Below, piece by piece: positions 13,005-22,210 of a stretch of DNA of 64,000 nucleotides. The position numbers were made by a program, and so were the translations under genes. This DNA is from Citrobacter amalonaticus. GTDB taxonomy: Bacteria > Pseudomonadota > Gammaproteobacteria > Enterobacterales > Enterobacteriaceae. Position 1 is the first letter of the stretch; every line of letters begins with the position of its first letter. The stretch spans positions 597,169 through 661,168 of the forward strand of contig NZ_PQMB01000002.1 of NCBI RefSeq assembly GCF_002918555.1. Reading direction: 5' to 3'. Below the pieces are notes generated by a model that ran no database searches, was not told where the DNA came from, and saw only the letters and a list, made by a program, of their open reading frames with translations.

Positions 13005-14771
13005 ATGAACAAAACCCGTCAAAAAGAGTTAACCCGCTGGTTAAAACAGCAAAGCGTCATCTCCCAGCGCTGGCTGAACATTTCGCGTCTGCTGGGGTTT
13101 GTGAGCGGCGTATTGATTGTTGCTCAGGCCTGGATCATGGCGCGCATTCTGCAGCATATGATAATGGAGAATATTCCCCGCGAAGCGCTGCTGCTCCCGT
13201 TCGTCCTGTTGGTGCTGGTCTTCATTCTGCGTGCCTGGATTGTCTGGCTGCGGGAACGCGTCGGATTTCACGCCGGACAGCACATTCGTTTTGAGATCCG
13301 CCGACAGGTACTGGACAGGTTACAACAGGCTGGGCCCGCGTGGATTCAGGGAAAACCGGCGGGGAGCTGGGCGACGCTGGTGCTTGAACAAATTGACGAT
13401 ATGCACGATTACTATGCGCGCTATTTGCCGCAGATGGCCCTTGCCGTCAGCGTTCCGTTACTGATTGTGGCGGCGATTTTCCCCTCCAACTGGGCCGCTG
13501 CGCTGATTCTGTTAGGCACAGCGCCGCTTATTCCGTTATTCATGGCAATGGTGGGCATGGGCGCCGCCGATGCTAACCGTCGCAACTTCCTGGCGCTGGC
13601 CCGCCTGAGCGGTCATTTTCTCGATCGCTTACGCGGGATGGAAACGCTGCGCATTTTTGGTCGTGGCGAGGCCGAAACAGAGAGTATTCGCGCCGCGTCA
13701 CAGGATTTCCGCCAGCGGACAATGGAAGTGCTGCGTCTTGCCTTTTTATCTTCTGGTATCCTTGAATTCTTCACGTCACTATCCATTGCGCTGGTCGCGG
13801 TCTACTTTGGCTTCTCTTATCTCGGTGAACTCAATTTTGGTCATTATGGTGCCGGCGTTACGCTCGCCGCGGGCTTCCTGGCTCTGATTCTCGCCCCGGA
13901 GTTTTTCCAGCCGCTGCGCGATCTGGGCACGTTCTATCACGCGAAAGCGCAGGCCGTTGGCGCGGCCGACAGCCTGAAAACGTTTCTGGAAACACCGCTC
14001 GCCCATCCGGAACAGGGGGATGTTGAACTGACGACCCAGGATCCGGTTACCATTACAGCAAAAGATCTGGTTATCACCTCGCCTGAAGGAAAAACCCTTG
14101 CCGGGCCACTCAATTTTACCCTCGCACCCGGAGAGCGAGCGGTACTGGTCGGGCGCAGCGGTTCCGGGAAAAGTTCGCTGCTGAACGTGCTCTCAGGCTT
14201 TTTGTCTTATCAGGGTTCACTGTGCATCAACGGCACAGAACTTCGCGATCTATCACCAGAATCCTGGCGTAAACATCTCTCCTGGGTCGGACAAAACCCG
14301 CAGCTGCCCGCGGCGACGTTACGGGACAACGTTCTGCTGGCGCGTCCCGATGCCAGTGAGCAAGCGTTGCAAAAAGCCCTCGACAGCGCCTGGGTAAGTG
14401 AGTTTCTGCCCCAATTGCCCCAGGGTGTTGATACACCGATCGGCGATCAGGCGGCGCGTCTGTCAGTGGGTCAGGCACAGCGTGTGGCCGTGGCGCGCGC
14501 GCTGCTAAATCCTTGCAAACTGTTATTGCTGGATGAACCCGCGGCCAGTCTGGATGCGCACAGCGAGCAGCGTGTAATGCAGGCGCTCGGTGCCGCGTCA
14601 AAACGTCAGACCACCCTGATGGTAACGCACCAACTCGAAGATCTTGCCGACTGGGACACGATTTGGGTGATGCAGGACGGTCAGATTGTCGAGCAAGGCC
14701 ATTATGCAGAACTGAGCGCGGCCGGTGGCCCATTTGCGACGCTATTGGCTCATCGTCAGGAGGAGATCTAA
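13005..14771 (+). CDS. cydD: Glutathione/cysteine exporter ABC subunit CydD
   Basis: Half of the heterodimeric CydDC ABC transporter, which exports cysteine and glutathione to the periplasm and is needed for cytochrome bd assembly. The start MNKTRQKELTRWLKQQ gives 588 residues, as in E. coli; 20 upstream codons are open but were rejected. Six membrane helices fill the first 300 residues; Walker A VGRSGSGKSS lies near 381, the signature is LSVGQ, and Walker B is LLLLDEPAASLD. The stop is directly followed by the cydC ATG with no gap. Confidence 0.98.
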   Translation: MNKTRQKELTRWLKQQSVISQRWLNISRLLGFVSGVLIVAQAWIMARILQHMIMENIPREALLLPFVLLVLVFILRAWIVWLRERVGFHAGQHIRFEIRRQVLDRLQQAGPAWIQGKPAGSWATLVLEQIDDMHDYYARYLPQMALAVSVPLLIVAAIFPSNWAAALILLGTAPLIPLFMAMVGMGAADANRRNFLALARLSGHFLDRLRGMETLRIFGRGEAETESIRAASQDFRQRTMEVLRLAFLSSGILEFFTSLSIALVAVYFGFSYLGELNFGHYGAGVTLAAGFLALILAPEFFQPLRDLGTFYHAKAQAVGAADSLKTFLETPLAHPEQGDVELTTQDPVTITAKDLVITSPEGKTLAGPLNFTLAPGERAVLVGRSGSGKSSLLNVLSGFLSYQGSLCINGTELRDLSPESWRKHLSWVGQNPQLPAATLRDNVLLARPDASEQALQKALDSAWVSEFLPQLPQGVDTPIGDQAARLSVGQAQRVAVARALLNPCKLLLLDEPAASLDAHSEQRVMQALGAASKRQTTLMVTHQLEDLADWDTIWVMQDGQIVEQGHYAELSAAGGPFATLLAHRQEEI

Positions 14772-16493
14772 ATGCGTGCTTTGCTACCCTATCTGGCGCT
14801 GTATAAACGTCATAAGTGGATGTTGCTCCTCGGGATCGTACTGGCCATCGTTACCCTGCTGGCCAGTATTGGTCTGCTAACGCTTTCCGGCTGGTTCCTG
14901 TCCGCTTCCGCCGTTGCGGGGGTGGCAGGTATCTACAGCTTTAACTACATGCTGCCCGCCGCTGGGGTGCGCGGTGCGGCGATTACCCGAACCGCCGGGC
15001 GTTATTTTGAACGTCTGGTCAGCCACGACGCAACGTTTCGCGTACTTCAGCATCTGCGCATCTACGCGTTCAGTAAACTGCTGCCCCTCTCCCCTGCCGG
15101 GCTTGCCCGTTATCGTCAGGGCGAATTGCTCAACCGGGTGGTCGCCGATGTCGACACGCTCGACCATCTCTACCTGCGCGTAATTTCGCCGCTGGTTGGC
15201 GCTTTTGTGGTGATACTGGTGGTGACGGTTGGGCTGAGCGTGCTCGATTTCACGCTTGCGTGTACGCTTGGCGGTGTGATGTTGTTGACGCTGTTTATCA
15301 TGCCGCCGGTCTTTTATCGGGCCGGGAAAAGCACCGGGCAGAATCTCACCCACCTACGCGGCCTGTATCGCCAGCAGCTAACCGCCTGGCTACAGGGACA
15401 AGCCGAGCTAACCATTTTTGGCGCCAGCAAGCGCTACCGTTCACAGATGGAAGCAACCGAATTGCAGTGGCATGAAGCGCAACGCCGCCAGTCGGAATTA
15501 ACTGCGCTATCCCAGGCCGTAATGTTGTTGATCGGGGCGCTGGCCGTGATGCTGATGCTGTGGATGGCATCCGGCGGCGTTGGCGGAAACGAACAACCCG
15601 GTGCGCTGATTGCTCTGTTTGTCTTTTGCGCGCTGGCAGCGTTTGAAGCTCTGGCTCCGGTGACGGGCGCATTTCAGCATCTGGGGCAGGTGATCGCATC
15701 CGCAGTGCGTATTACTGAACTCACCGGACAGAAACCGGAAGTGACCTTCCCCGAGGCGAAGCTGGATGTTCCCGAACACGTGACGTTAACCCTGCGCGAA
15801 GTTTCATTCACTTATCCGGAACAGGCGCAAACCGCGCTGAACACCCTCTCTTTACAGGCGAATCGCGGAGATCACATTGCCATTCTGGGACGCACCGGCT
15901 GCGGTAAATCGACATTATTACAGTTACTGACCCGCGCCTGGGATCCGCAAAGCGGTGAAATTCTGCTAAACAACCGCCCTCTTTCGACGCTGAGTGAGGC
16001 AACGCTGCGTCAGACCATCAGCGTGGTCCCCCAGCGCGTGCACCTGTTCAGCGCAACATTGCGCGACAACCTGCTGCTGGCTTCCCCCAGCGCCAGTGAT
16101 GAAATTTTGTCTGAGACGCTGGGTCGTGTGGGTCTGGAGAAACTGCTTGAAGACGGTGGACTTAACAGTTGGCTGGGTGAAGGTGGACGCCAGCTCTCTG
16201 GCGGTGAGCTTCGCCGTCTGGCTATTGCCCGCGCTCTGTTGCACGATGCGCCGCTGGTGCTGCTTGATGAACCCACTGAAGGACTGGACGCCACCACTGA
16301 GAGCCAAATGCTTGAATTACTGGCCGATGTGATGCGTGAAAAGACCGTCCTGATGGTCACGCATCGTCTGCGTGGATTGTCGCGTTTTGATAAGATTATC
16401 GTGATGGACAACGGACAAATCATTGAGCAAGGTAATCACGCAGACCTGTTAGCCAGGCAGGGGCGTTATTACCAGTTTAAGCAAGGTCTGTAA
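14772..16493 (+). CDS. cydC: Glutathione/cysteine exporter ABC subunit CydC
   Basis: Partner of CydD; it begins at the base after the cydD stop, so translation is coupled. It has 573 residues, as in E. coli: an N-terminal six-helix membrane domain, Walker A GRTGCGKST near 372, signature LSGGE and Walker B LVLLDEPTEGLD. The aat gene lies downstream on the same strand, separated by a dispersed repeat. Confidence 0.98.
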   Translation: MRALLPYLALYKRHKWMLLLGIVLAIVTLLASIGLLTLSGWFLSASAVAGVAGIYSFNYMLPAAGVRGAAITRTAGRYFERLVSHDATFRVLQHLRIYAFSKLLPLSPAGLARYRQGELLNRVVADVDTLDHLYLRVISPLVGAFVVILVVTVGLSVLDFTLACTLGGVMLLTLFIMPPVFYRAGKSTGQNLTHLRGLYRQQLTAWLQGQAELTIFGASKRYRSQMEATELQWHEAQRRQSELTALSQAVMLLIGALAVMLMLWMASGGVGGNEQPGALIALFVFCALAAFEALAPVTGAFQHLGQVIASAVRITELTGQKPEVTFPEAKLDVPEHVTLTLREVSFTYPEQAQTALNTLSLQANRGDHIAILGRTGCGKSTLLQLLTRAWDPQSGEILLNNRPLSTLSEATLRQTISVVPQRVHLFSATLRDNLLLASPSASDEILSETLGRVGLEKLLEDGGLNSWLGEGGRQLSGGELRRLAIARALLHDAPLVLLDEPTEGLDATTESQMLELLADVMREKTVLMVTHRLRGLSRFDKIIVMDNGQIIEQGNHADLLARQGRYYQFKQGL

Positions 16494-16521
16494 AAAACGG
16501 GTTCAGAGACCGTATAGTGTT

Positions 16522-16640
16522 GCAGCCAGTCAGGACACGGACAGCGTGGAACAAACGGAGCGTACACGCAATACGTGAGGATGTGAGCACTGCCCTGGTT
16601 CAGACTGGCAAATAAATTAGCCCGATGGGTCTGGCTCTAA
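16522..16640 (+). repeat. Dispersed intergenic repeat, copy A (cydC-aat)
   Basis: About 119 bp between cydC and aat align with 40456-40573 upstream of aqpZ at roughly 80% identity by eye, sharing blocks such as GGACACGGACA, CGGAGCGTACAC, TACGTGAGG, GAGCACTGCCC and GGCTCTAA. No reading frame is conserved. It is a short non-autonomous element or a structured RNA of unknown function. Confidence 0.75.
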
Positions 16641-16686
16641 GCTATTATTGGACGATCCGACTCTCGCGTACTGGAGTTATGCTGTC

Positions 16687-17391
16687 ATGCGCCTGGTTCA
16701 ACTCTCTCGCCACTCAATCGCCTTCCCTTCACCGGAAGGCGCGTTACGTGAGCCTAACGGTCTGCTTGCACTTGGCGGCGACCTTAGTTCTGCACGCCTG
16801 TTAATGGCGTATCAGCACGGTATTTTCCCGTGGTTTTCACCCGGCGATCCGATCCTTTGGTGGTCGCCGGATCCGCGCGCAGTCCTGTGGCCTGATACAT
16901 TTCATGTCAGCCGCAGCATGAAGCGTTTTCATCACCATTCTCCTTATCGTGTGACGCTAAACCATGCCTTTGGTAAGGTCATTGAGGGCTGCGCAACCGA
17001 ACGTGAGGAAGGGACATGGATCACACTCGGCGTGCTTGAGGCCTACCATCGTTTGCACACCCTGGGGCATGCGCATTCCATCGAGGTGTGGCACAATGAT
17101 GAGCTGGTTGGCGGCATGTATGGCGTTTCGCAAGGCACATTGTTTTGCGCTGAATCGATGTTCAGCCGTCAGGAAAATGCGTCTAAAACCGCACTGCTTG
17201 TTTTTTGTGCGGAATTTGTTCGCCAGGGTGGAAAACTGCTCGATTGCCAGGTGCTCAACAATCATACCGCATCCCTGGGAGCCGTCGAAATTTCACGCAA
17301 AGAGTATCTGGAACACCTTGAAATAACGCGTCAGCAGCGTTTGCCAGAGGATTTTTGGGTACCACGAACGTTATTTTCGCCTCAGGAGTGA
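16687..17391 (+). CDS. aat: Leucyl/phenylalanyl-tRNA-protein transferase
   Basis: Adds Leu or Phe from charged tRNA to proteins with N-terminal Arg or Lys, making an N-degron for ClpS-ClpAP. The start [20 protein letters not shown] gives 234 residues, equal to E. coli; 13 codons upstream are open but rejected. Conserved blocks include [18 protein letters not shown] and the [20 protein letters not shown] catalytic region. Its pathway partners clpS and clpA lie on the far side of the CRISPR block. Confidence 0.97.
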   Translation: MRLVQLSRHSIAFPSPEGALREPNGLLALGGDLSSARLLMAYQHGIFPWFSPGDPILWWSPDPRAVLWPDTFHVSRSMKRFHHHSPYRVTLNHAFGKVIEGCATEREEGTWITLGVLEAYHRLHTLGHAHSIEVWHNDELVGGMYGVSQGTLFCAESMFSRQENASKTALLVFCAEFVRQGGKLLDCQVLNNHTASLGAVEISRKEYLEHLEITRQQRLPEDFWVPRTLFSPQE

Positions 17392-17683
17392 ATGTTTTCG
17401 GCACATTTTTTGTCGGGGTGTTATAATTGCGTCGCAGAGTTGGTTTAGCCCATTACCCCGCTACCGTTAAGGAACCTTTCGCGTCAGGTAACGCCATCGT
17501 TTATCTCATCGCTCCCTTAATACGTTGCGCTTCAAGTGCGGCTTTGCCGTGTGCTTTTGGAGAATTTCGGAGTAATGCGCCAAATTTCATTTGCTGCGTT
17601 TTAAACGCACAAATCTTTACTTATTAAAAGAACTTCGGCATTATCTTGCCGGTTCAAATTACGGTAGTGATACCCCAGAGGAT

Positions 17684-17905
<222 letters not shown>

Positions 17906-17938
17906 TTTGTTTTCACGCCCGAATGGCGTACAGATAGT

Positions 17939-17965
17939 AAAAGGTCGGTTCTTCCGGCCTTTTTT
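17939..17965 (+). terminator. Intrinsic terminator of infA
   Basis: A GGTCGG / TCCGGCC stem, preceded by A residues and followed by six T. It ends infA transcription before the trailer end of the first CRISPR array. Confidence 0.8.
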
Positions 17966-17979
17966 GTACCTCAAATTTT

Positions 17980-18367
17980 ACTGCCAACTGCCTGCACGGC
18001 AGTGAAGCGACCACCTCGTCATACGTCCACTGCAACAGATTTCTAAGCTGCCTGTACGGCAGTGAACCAGGCCGCATTAGAGGCTGATTCTGTTGCTATT
18101 TTCTAAGCTGCCTGTACGGCAGTGAACGTTATTTTGCAAAAGTTGCAACGGTTCGTCTTTTTCTAAGCTGCCTGTACGGCAGTGAACACAGCAAAGACGA
18201 CGTTATCCGCAAAGTCGAATTTCTAAGCTGCCTGTACGGCAGTGAACATCCGTTGCCATTTTTCCGCTCCTCAGTCATTTTTCTAAGCTGCCTGTACGGC
18301 AGTGAACCGAAGAACAGATGATTAAGCCTCATCAGATTATTTCTAAGCTGCCTGTACGGCAGTGAAC
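17980..18367 (-). CRISPR. Type I-F CRISPR array 1 (7 repeats, 6 spacers), infA side
   Basis: Repeats of 28 bp at 18040, 18100, 18160, 18220, 18280 and 18340, plus a degenerate one at 17980-18007, are spaced by six unique 32-bp spacers. Read on the reverse strand the repeat begins GTTCACTGCCG and ends GCTTAGAAA, with the palindromic CTGCC/GGCAG hairpin cut by Cas6f. The decayed repeat lies at the infA end, so the leader is at the right and transcription runs leftward. The array lies 3.3 kb from cas6f with four other genes between, but the repeat is the same as in array 2. Confidence 0.97.
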
Positions 18368-18514
18368 TGAAATAATAACAGACTACCTTTTTGATTTTTC
18401 GATAAAAGTCCAGAATTTCACTGACAACCCCCTTTTTCAGCCCGAAAATAAAACCACTTTAAAATCAATGCGTTAAGTTATGCATTCAAAAAAGGGTTAA
18501 TCCCACTTTCTCTT
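18368..18514 (-). promoter_or_regulatory. Leader of CRISPR array 1 with IHF-type site
   Basis: This AT-rich stretch follows the leader-proximal repeat. AATCAATGCGTTA at 18463-18475 fits the IHF consensus WATCAA-N4-TTR and starts 96 bp from the repeat. It is flanked by CCCCCTTTTT and AAAAAAGGGTT blocks also seen, in diverged form, in the leader of array 2. Confidence 0.65.
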
Positions 18515-19426
18515 TTAATCCTCCACCATACGCGCATATTCTTCCGTTAAGAAATCCACCAGCGTGCGCACAGAGGGCAATAGCCCTCGCCGTGAAGGAA
18601 ATACCGCATGGATAACTTCTCTTCCCGGCTCCCAGCCGTCCAGTAGTGCGACCAGCTCGCCTGCGGCAAGTTGCTCCTTTACCATCAACACCGGCAATTG
18701 CACCACCCCGACGCCGGCAACCGCCGCTTCACGCAGCGCCAGCATGTCAGTGGTAATAAACCGGGGTGTGAACTGAACGTCAGCTTTTGCGCCTTCCGGT
18801 CCAAACAGCACCCAGCGATGTACATGCTTCCCGGCGCGAAGACTAAGCCCAGGCCAGCGGTTAAGTTCAGCAGGCGAAGAAGGTGTCCCCATTCTTGCAA
18901 TCAGCGCCGGGCTGGCAACCAACCGATGTCTACGTTCTGCCAGCACGCGCATAACCAAATCGCTGTCCTCAAAAGGGCGCGGCCTGACTCTGATCGCGAT
19001 ATCAACGCCTTCACTTACCACGTCAACGCGACGGTTTGTGGCCTCCAGTTGCAGCACGACATCAGGGTATCGGGCCATAAATTTCGCCAGTACTGGTCCC
19101 ACGTGTACATGCAATAACGTTACCGGACACGTTAGCTTTACAATACCGCGCGGCTCAACCTGCAGCGCTGCAATCGCCTCCTGAGCCGCCTGCGCCTCTA
19201 CCAGCATGGCTTTGCAATGCTCGTAAAAAGTCTGCCCTACCTCAGTCACATTAAACTGCCGGGTCGTGCGTTGAATCAGCCGAACGCCCAGTTGATCTTC
19301 CAGTTGAGCAATACGCCGACTTAGCTTTGACTTAGGTTCATCCAGCGCCCTGCCCGCCGCCGCAAATCCGCCTTGCTCCACTACGTGTACAAACCATGCA
19401 AAATCATTGAGATCCGGCTTTGCCAT
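18515..19426 (-). CDS. LysR-family transcriptional regulator
   Basis: A 303-residue LysR-type regulator: an N-terminal winged helix-turn-helix (FAAAGRALDEPKSKLSRRIA, about residues 21-40) and a periplasmic-binding-like effector domain. It points away from the pirin/hydrolase pair across 107 bp, the usual arrangement for a regulator of a divergent operon. The region between holds a perfect ten-base palindrome, ATAAGCTTAT (19492-19501), a possible operator. It is not part of the conserved infA-serW order in K-12. The inducer is unknown; aromatic or quinone-like ligands are a guess from the pirin target. Confidence 0.9.
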   Translation of the reverse strand: MAKPDLNDFAWFVHVVEQGGFAAAGRALDEPKSKLSRRIAQLEDQLGVRLIQRTTRQFNVTEVGQTFYEHCKAMLVEAQAAQEAIAALQVEPRGIVKLTCPVTLLHVHVGPVLAKFMARYPDVVLQLEATNRRVDVVSEGVDIAIRVRPRPFEDSDLVMRVLAERRHRLVASPALIARMGTPSSPAELNRWPGLSLRAGKHVHRWVLFGPEGAKADVQFTPRFITTDMLALREAAVAGVGVVQLPVLMVKEQLAAGELVALLDGWEPGREVIHAVFPSRRGLLPSVRTLVDFLTEEYARMVED

Positions 19427-19491
19427 TTCATCGTCTCATTTTTAGAACAGTATGGATTATTTTAGCCTCTACCCACTCCGTTGTCGTAAAT

Positions 19492-19501
19492 ATAAGCTTA
19501 T
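19492..19501. promoter_or_regulatory. Possible LysR operator palindrome
   Basis: ATAAGCTTAT is a perfect palindrome 33 bp upstream of the pirin gene, inside the divergent promoter region. It is compatible with a LysR site but short, so weakly supported. Confidence 0.3.
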
Positions 19502-19533
19502 TAACAGCAAACAACGCTATCGGGGAGAGCAAG

Positions 19534-20391
19534 ATGAAACAAGTCACAGGCGTCTACACCGCACCGCGCCCACACTGGGTTGGCGATGGTTTTCCGGTTC
19601 GTTCAATGTTTTCTTATCCGTCTCACGCGCAGCAGCTGAGTCCGTTCCTGCTGCTGGACTATGCCGGGCCGCACACCTTCACGCCAGGCAGTGAAAAACG
19701 TGGGGTTGGTGAGCATCCTCACCGCGGCTTTGAAACTGTTACCGTCGTTTACAGCGGCGAAGTCGAGCATCGCGACTCAACGGGTCGTGGCGGCGTGATC
19801 GGCCCTGGCGACGTGCAGTGGATGACCGCTGGCGCGGGGATTTTGCATCAGGAATTTCATTCCGAAGCTTTCACCCTCCAGGGCGGTGAACTGGAGATGG
19901 TGCAACTGTGGGTGAACCTGCCCGCTAAGGACAAAATGACGGAGCCAGGATATCAGAGCATCACCAGTGCGTTAATCCCAACCACGATGCTGCCCGATGA
20001 CGCTGGAACGGTACGGGTGATTGCCGGGCATTATCAGGATGCCAAAGGTCCGGCGCATACCTTTTCACCGTTAAACGTCTGGGATATGCGTTTGCGACAG
20101 GCGCGACCTGTCACGCTGTCGCAGCCTGAGGGCTGGAGTACTGCGCTGGTCGTTTTGAAAGGCAGTATCACCGTCAATGGCTCAACAGCGAATGAAGCAC
20201 AGCTGGTGGTATTCAGCCTGGTGGGCGAAAAGCTACACCTTGAAGCCAGCAGTGACGCCAGCGTACTACTGCTCTCCGGCGAACCGCTCAATGAGCCGAT
20301 TGTCGGTTACGGACCGTTTGTCATGAACACTAAAGAAGAGATCGCGGAAGCTATACGTGATTTCAACTCTGGCCATTTTGGCCAAATCTGA
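19534..20391 (+). CDS. Pirin family protein
   Basis: A two-domain cupin of 285 residues. The bacterial relatives include quercetin dioxygenases; others are redox-related nuclear proteins. The metal ligands are present: H61 and H63 in [11 protein letters not shown], and H105 and E107 in [10 protein letters not shown]. The start was chosen at [13 protein letters not shown], preceded by GGGGAGAG; the longer open frame adds 38 unsupported residues. The hydrolase gene begins 16 bp after its stop, so the two are co-transcribed. The substrate cannot be told from sequence. Confidence 0.88.
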   Translation: MKQVTGVYTAPRPHWVGDGFPVRSMFSYPSHAQQLSPFLLLDYAGPHTFTPGSEKRGVGEHPHRGFETVTVVYSGEVEHRDSTGRGGVIGPGDVQWMTAGAGILHQEFHSEAFTLQGGELEMVQLWVNLPAKDKMTEPGYQSITSALIPTTMLPDDAGTVRVIAGHYQDAKGPAHTFSPLNVWDMRLRQARPVTLSQPEGWSTALVVLKGSITVNGSTANEAQLVVFSLVGEKLHLEASSDASVLLLSGEPLNEPIVGYGPFVMNTKEEIAEAIRDFNSGHFGQI

Positions 20392-20407
20392 ATCAGAGGA
20401 GAAGAAT

Positions 20408-21085
20408 ATGTCCAGTCCTGCTAATTTTAATGGCTTACGCCCGGTTATCGATGTAAACGACTCCGTCATGCTGCTAATTGATCATCAGAGCGGTTTATTC
20501 CAGACCGTTGGTGATATGCCGATGCCGGAACTGCGCGCCCGGGCTGCGGCGCTGGCAAAAATGGCGACCTTATCGAAGATGCCCGTGATTACCACCGCCT
20601 CTGTTCCGCAAGGGCCGAACGGTCCGTTGATCCCGGAAATTCATGTTAACGCCCCGCATGCCAGGTATGTGGCGCGTAAAGGTGAAATTAACGCCTGGGA
20701 TAATGCAGAGTTTGTTGAAGCCGTAAAAGCGACGGGCCGAAAGACGCTTATCATCGCTGGCACGATTACCAGCGTGTGCATGGCCTTCCCGGCAATCAGT
20801 GCAGTCGCTGAAGGGTATAAGGTATTTGCCGTGATCGATGCTTCCGGTACTTACAGCAAAATGGCGCAGGAGATCACCCTCGCTCGGGTGGTGCAGGCTG
20901 GCGTTGTGCCGATGGATACCGCTGCGGTAGCCTCTGAGCTGCAGGGCACCTGGAACCGTGAAGATGCCGCTGAATGGGCTGAGGTCTATACCCACGTCTT
21001 CCCGGCCTATCAGTTGCTGATTGAAAGCTACAGCAAGGCGCAGAAAGTTGTGAAGAACAACGAGAAGCTGGATTCACAACGCTAA
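20408..21085 (+). CDS. Isochorismatase-fold cysteine hydrolase (YcaC-like)
   Basis: A 225-residue member of the isochorismatase-like hydrolases, closest in memory to E. coli YcaC. The putative triad is visible: D25 in [10 protein letters not shown]91 in [12 protein letters not shown] and C124 in TSVCMAFPA. The start [12 protein letters not shown] has an AGAGGAG ribosome site; 17 upstream codons overlapping the pirin gene were rejected. With the pirin gene and the divergent LysR gene it looks like a small catabolic or detoxification cassette. YcaC itself has no settled substrate, so none is assigned. Confidence 0.87.
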   Translation: MSSPANFNGLRPVIDVNDSVMLLIDHQSGLFQTVGDMPMPELRARAAALAKMATLSKMPVITTASVPQGPNGPLIPEIHVNAPHARYVARKGEINAWDNAEFVEAVKATGRKTLIIAGTITSVCMAFPAISAVAEGYKVFAVIDASGTYSKMAQEITLARVVQAGVVPMDTAAVASELQGTWNREDAAEWAEVYTHVFPAYQLLIESYSKAQKVVKNNEKLDSQR

Positions 21086-21161
21086 TCCACTTCCCCGCAC
21101 AGCCTGGCGTGGGGAAGATGTACACTGGATAACCAAACGATAGTTAAAGCGTAAATACTGC

Positions 21162-21190
21162 TTGACCGTTTTAGCGCAACTCCCTATAGT
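21162..21190 (+). promoter_or_regulatory. Sigma-70 promoter of tRNA-Ser
   Basis: TTGACC and TATAGT are separated by exactly 17 bp, followed by a GC-rich discriminator (AGCGCCCCG), typical of a stringently controlled stable-RNA promoter. It lies 43 bp upstream of the tRNA. Confidence 0.85.
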
Positions 21191-21233
21191 AGCGCCCCGT
21201 TGCCCCCCAAGCGGTCAGGCAGCAATACAATAT

Positions 21234-21321
21234 GGTGAGGTGTCCGAGTGGCTGAAGGAGCACGCCTGGAAAGTGTGTATACGGCAACGTATCGGGGGTT
21301 CGAATCCCCCCCTCACCGCCA
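21234..21321 (+). tRNA. serW: tRNA-Ser (anticodon GGA)
   Basis: An 88-nt class II tRNA with paired ends GGTGAGG / CCTCACC, discriminator G and encoded CCA, a long variable arm (GTGTATACGGCAACGTATC), TTCGAATC T-loop, and anticodon GGA reading UCC and UCU. Its place between infA and clpA is that of E. coli serW. Its 3' end and terminator are duplicated 184 bp downstream. Confidence 0.97.
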
Positions 21322-21367
21322 TCTTTAAGAAAGAGCGCGTACGAAAGTACGGGCTTTTTTTTCGCAT
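21303..21367 (+). repeat. Direct repeat, copy 1: tRNA-Ser 3' tail plus terminator
   Basis: This 65-nt segment from AATCCCCCC of the tRNA through CGCAT is repeated at 21487-21550 with four or fewer differences. It includes the last 19 tRNA bases and a CGTAC-GAAA-GTACG hairpin with a T run (21336-21362) that ends serW transcription. Confidence 0.9.
21336..21362 (+). terminator. Intrinsic terminator of serW
   Basis: The stem CGTAC / GTACG has a GAAA tetraloop and is followed by eight T, 15 bp after the tRNA end. Confidence 0.8.
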
Positions 21368-21486
21368 ATTGCACACCCGCGGGGGGATGAGAATCCCCGA
21401 CCGGGGGTCGACAACGGGCTGTTGCCCGCTGGACAGACCGCGAACACCGTGAGCGGGCTGCCCCGAAGGGGCGAGCGAAGCGAGTC

Positions 21487-21550
21487 AATCCCCCCCTCAC
21501 CGCCATATTTAAGAAAGAGCGCGTACGAAAGTACGGTTTTTTTTTCGCAT
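21487..21550 (+). repeat. Direct repeat, copy 2: orphan tRNA-Ser 3' tail
   Basis: A second copy of the tRNA-Ser 3' end (AATCCCCCC to CACCGCCA) and its terminator, offset 184 bp from the first and with no tRNA body before it. The spacer between copies is GC-rich and non-coding. This is the pattern left by an integrase attachment site or by tRNA-tail duplication as in the E. coli tyrT/rtT repeats. Confidence 0.85.
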
Positions 21551-21566
21551 GTGACCCGTCCTGAAT

Positions 21567-21646
21567 GTCGGATGGCGGCTAACGCCTTATCCGGCATACG
21601 ATTCGCAAGACATCCGCACGCCAGATAAGCACCGCGCCATCAGGCG
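21567..21646. repeat. BIME / REP pair downstream of cas6f
   Basis: A REP-like palindrome (GTCGGATGGCGGC ... TTATCCGGCATAC, 21567-21599) and a second degenerate inverted unit (about 21619-21646) end at the cas6f stop. Such units sit at operon 3' ends and protect mRNA from 3' decay. Confidence 0.7.
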
Positions 21647-22201
21647 CTAAAACCAGGGAATCGTCGCCGTTGCACTTAATCCATAGCTACTGAATACCCC
21701 GTTTACCGGCATCGAAAGAATGTCCCCGTGACGAATAAACAACCTGAACTGCTGCTGGCTCGACAAACTCTTGATGTTCAGATATGGCAGGTCCGTGTAC
21801 TGTTCTGCTAACGTTGCCAGACGCTGCTGCGCTTCCTCTTCTGATAACCATCCCTTTTTAACGGAACGCCGCATCATTCTTTGTGGGCTGCTTTTGACCT
21901 GTATACGACTTACCGTCCGCCACCCCTGAATGGCAGGAATAATGCTAATTGTCGAACACTGGCAATAATCAGTGAGTCCTTTGCGCCACAAACCCGCTTC
22001 AAGCTCCTGCAAAGCCAACATTGTGCCATGAAGCCGTAAACAGGCCCCCGGCGTTACGCCAGCCAGCGGGAAGCTTACGCCGATATCCCCTTTGCCTCTC
22101 GCGCCTAACGCACGGTGCAGCTTAGCAAACAGGGCTGCCATCAGCATCCCGGTGTTGAACTCGGGATCGGGCAAAACGCGGATCTCAAGATAGTGATCCA
22201 T
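21647..22201 (-). CDS. cas6f: Type I-F CRISPR endoribonuclease Cas6f (Csy4)
   Basis: Cuts pre-crRNA at the base of the repeat hairpin and stays bound to the 3' end of the mature crRNA. It has 184 residues against 187 in the Pseudomonas enzyme. The catalytic His is at residue 29 (ALFAKLHRAL), exactly where Csy4 has H29. An arginine-rich stretch (SSPQRMMRRSVKKG) corresponds to the RNA-binding helix. It is the last gene of the cas operon, 9 bp after csy3, and a BIME follows. Confidence 0.95.
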   Translation of the reverse strand: MDHYLEIRVLPDPEFNTGMLMAALFAKLHRALGARGKGDIGVSFPLAGVTPGACLRLHGTMLALQELEAGLWRKGLTDYCQCSTISIIPAIQGWRTVSRIQVKSSPQRMMRRSVKKGWLSEEEAQQRLATLAEQYTDLPYLNIKSLSSQQQFRLFIRHGDILSMPVNGVFSSYGLSATATIPWF

Positions 22202-22210
22202 CTCCGCTCC

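Noticed and set aside
18129-18332. 67-codon reverse frame with repeated CSLPYRQLR
   Set aside because: It lies inside CRISPR array 1 and reflects repeat periodicity.
21162-21506. Open frames on both strands across tRNA-Ser
   Set aside because: They run through the tRNA and its terminator; the region is explained by serW and its duplicated tail.
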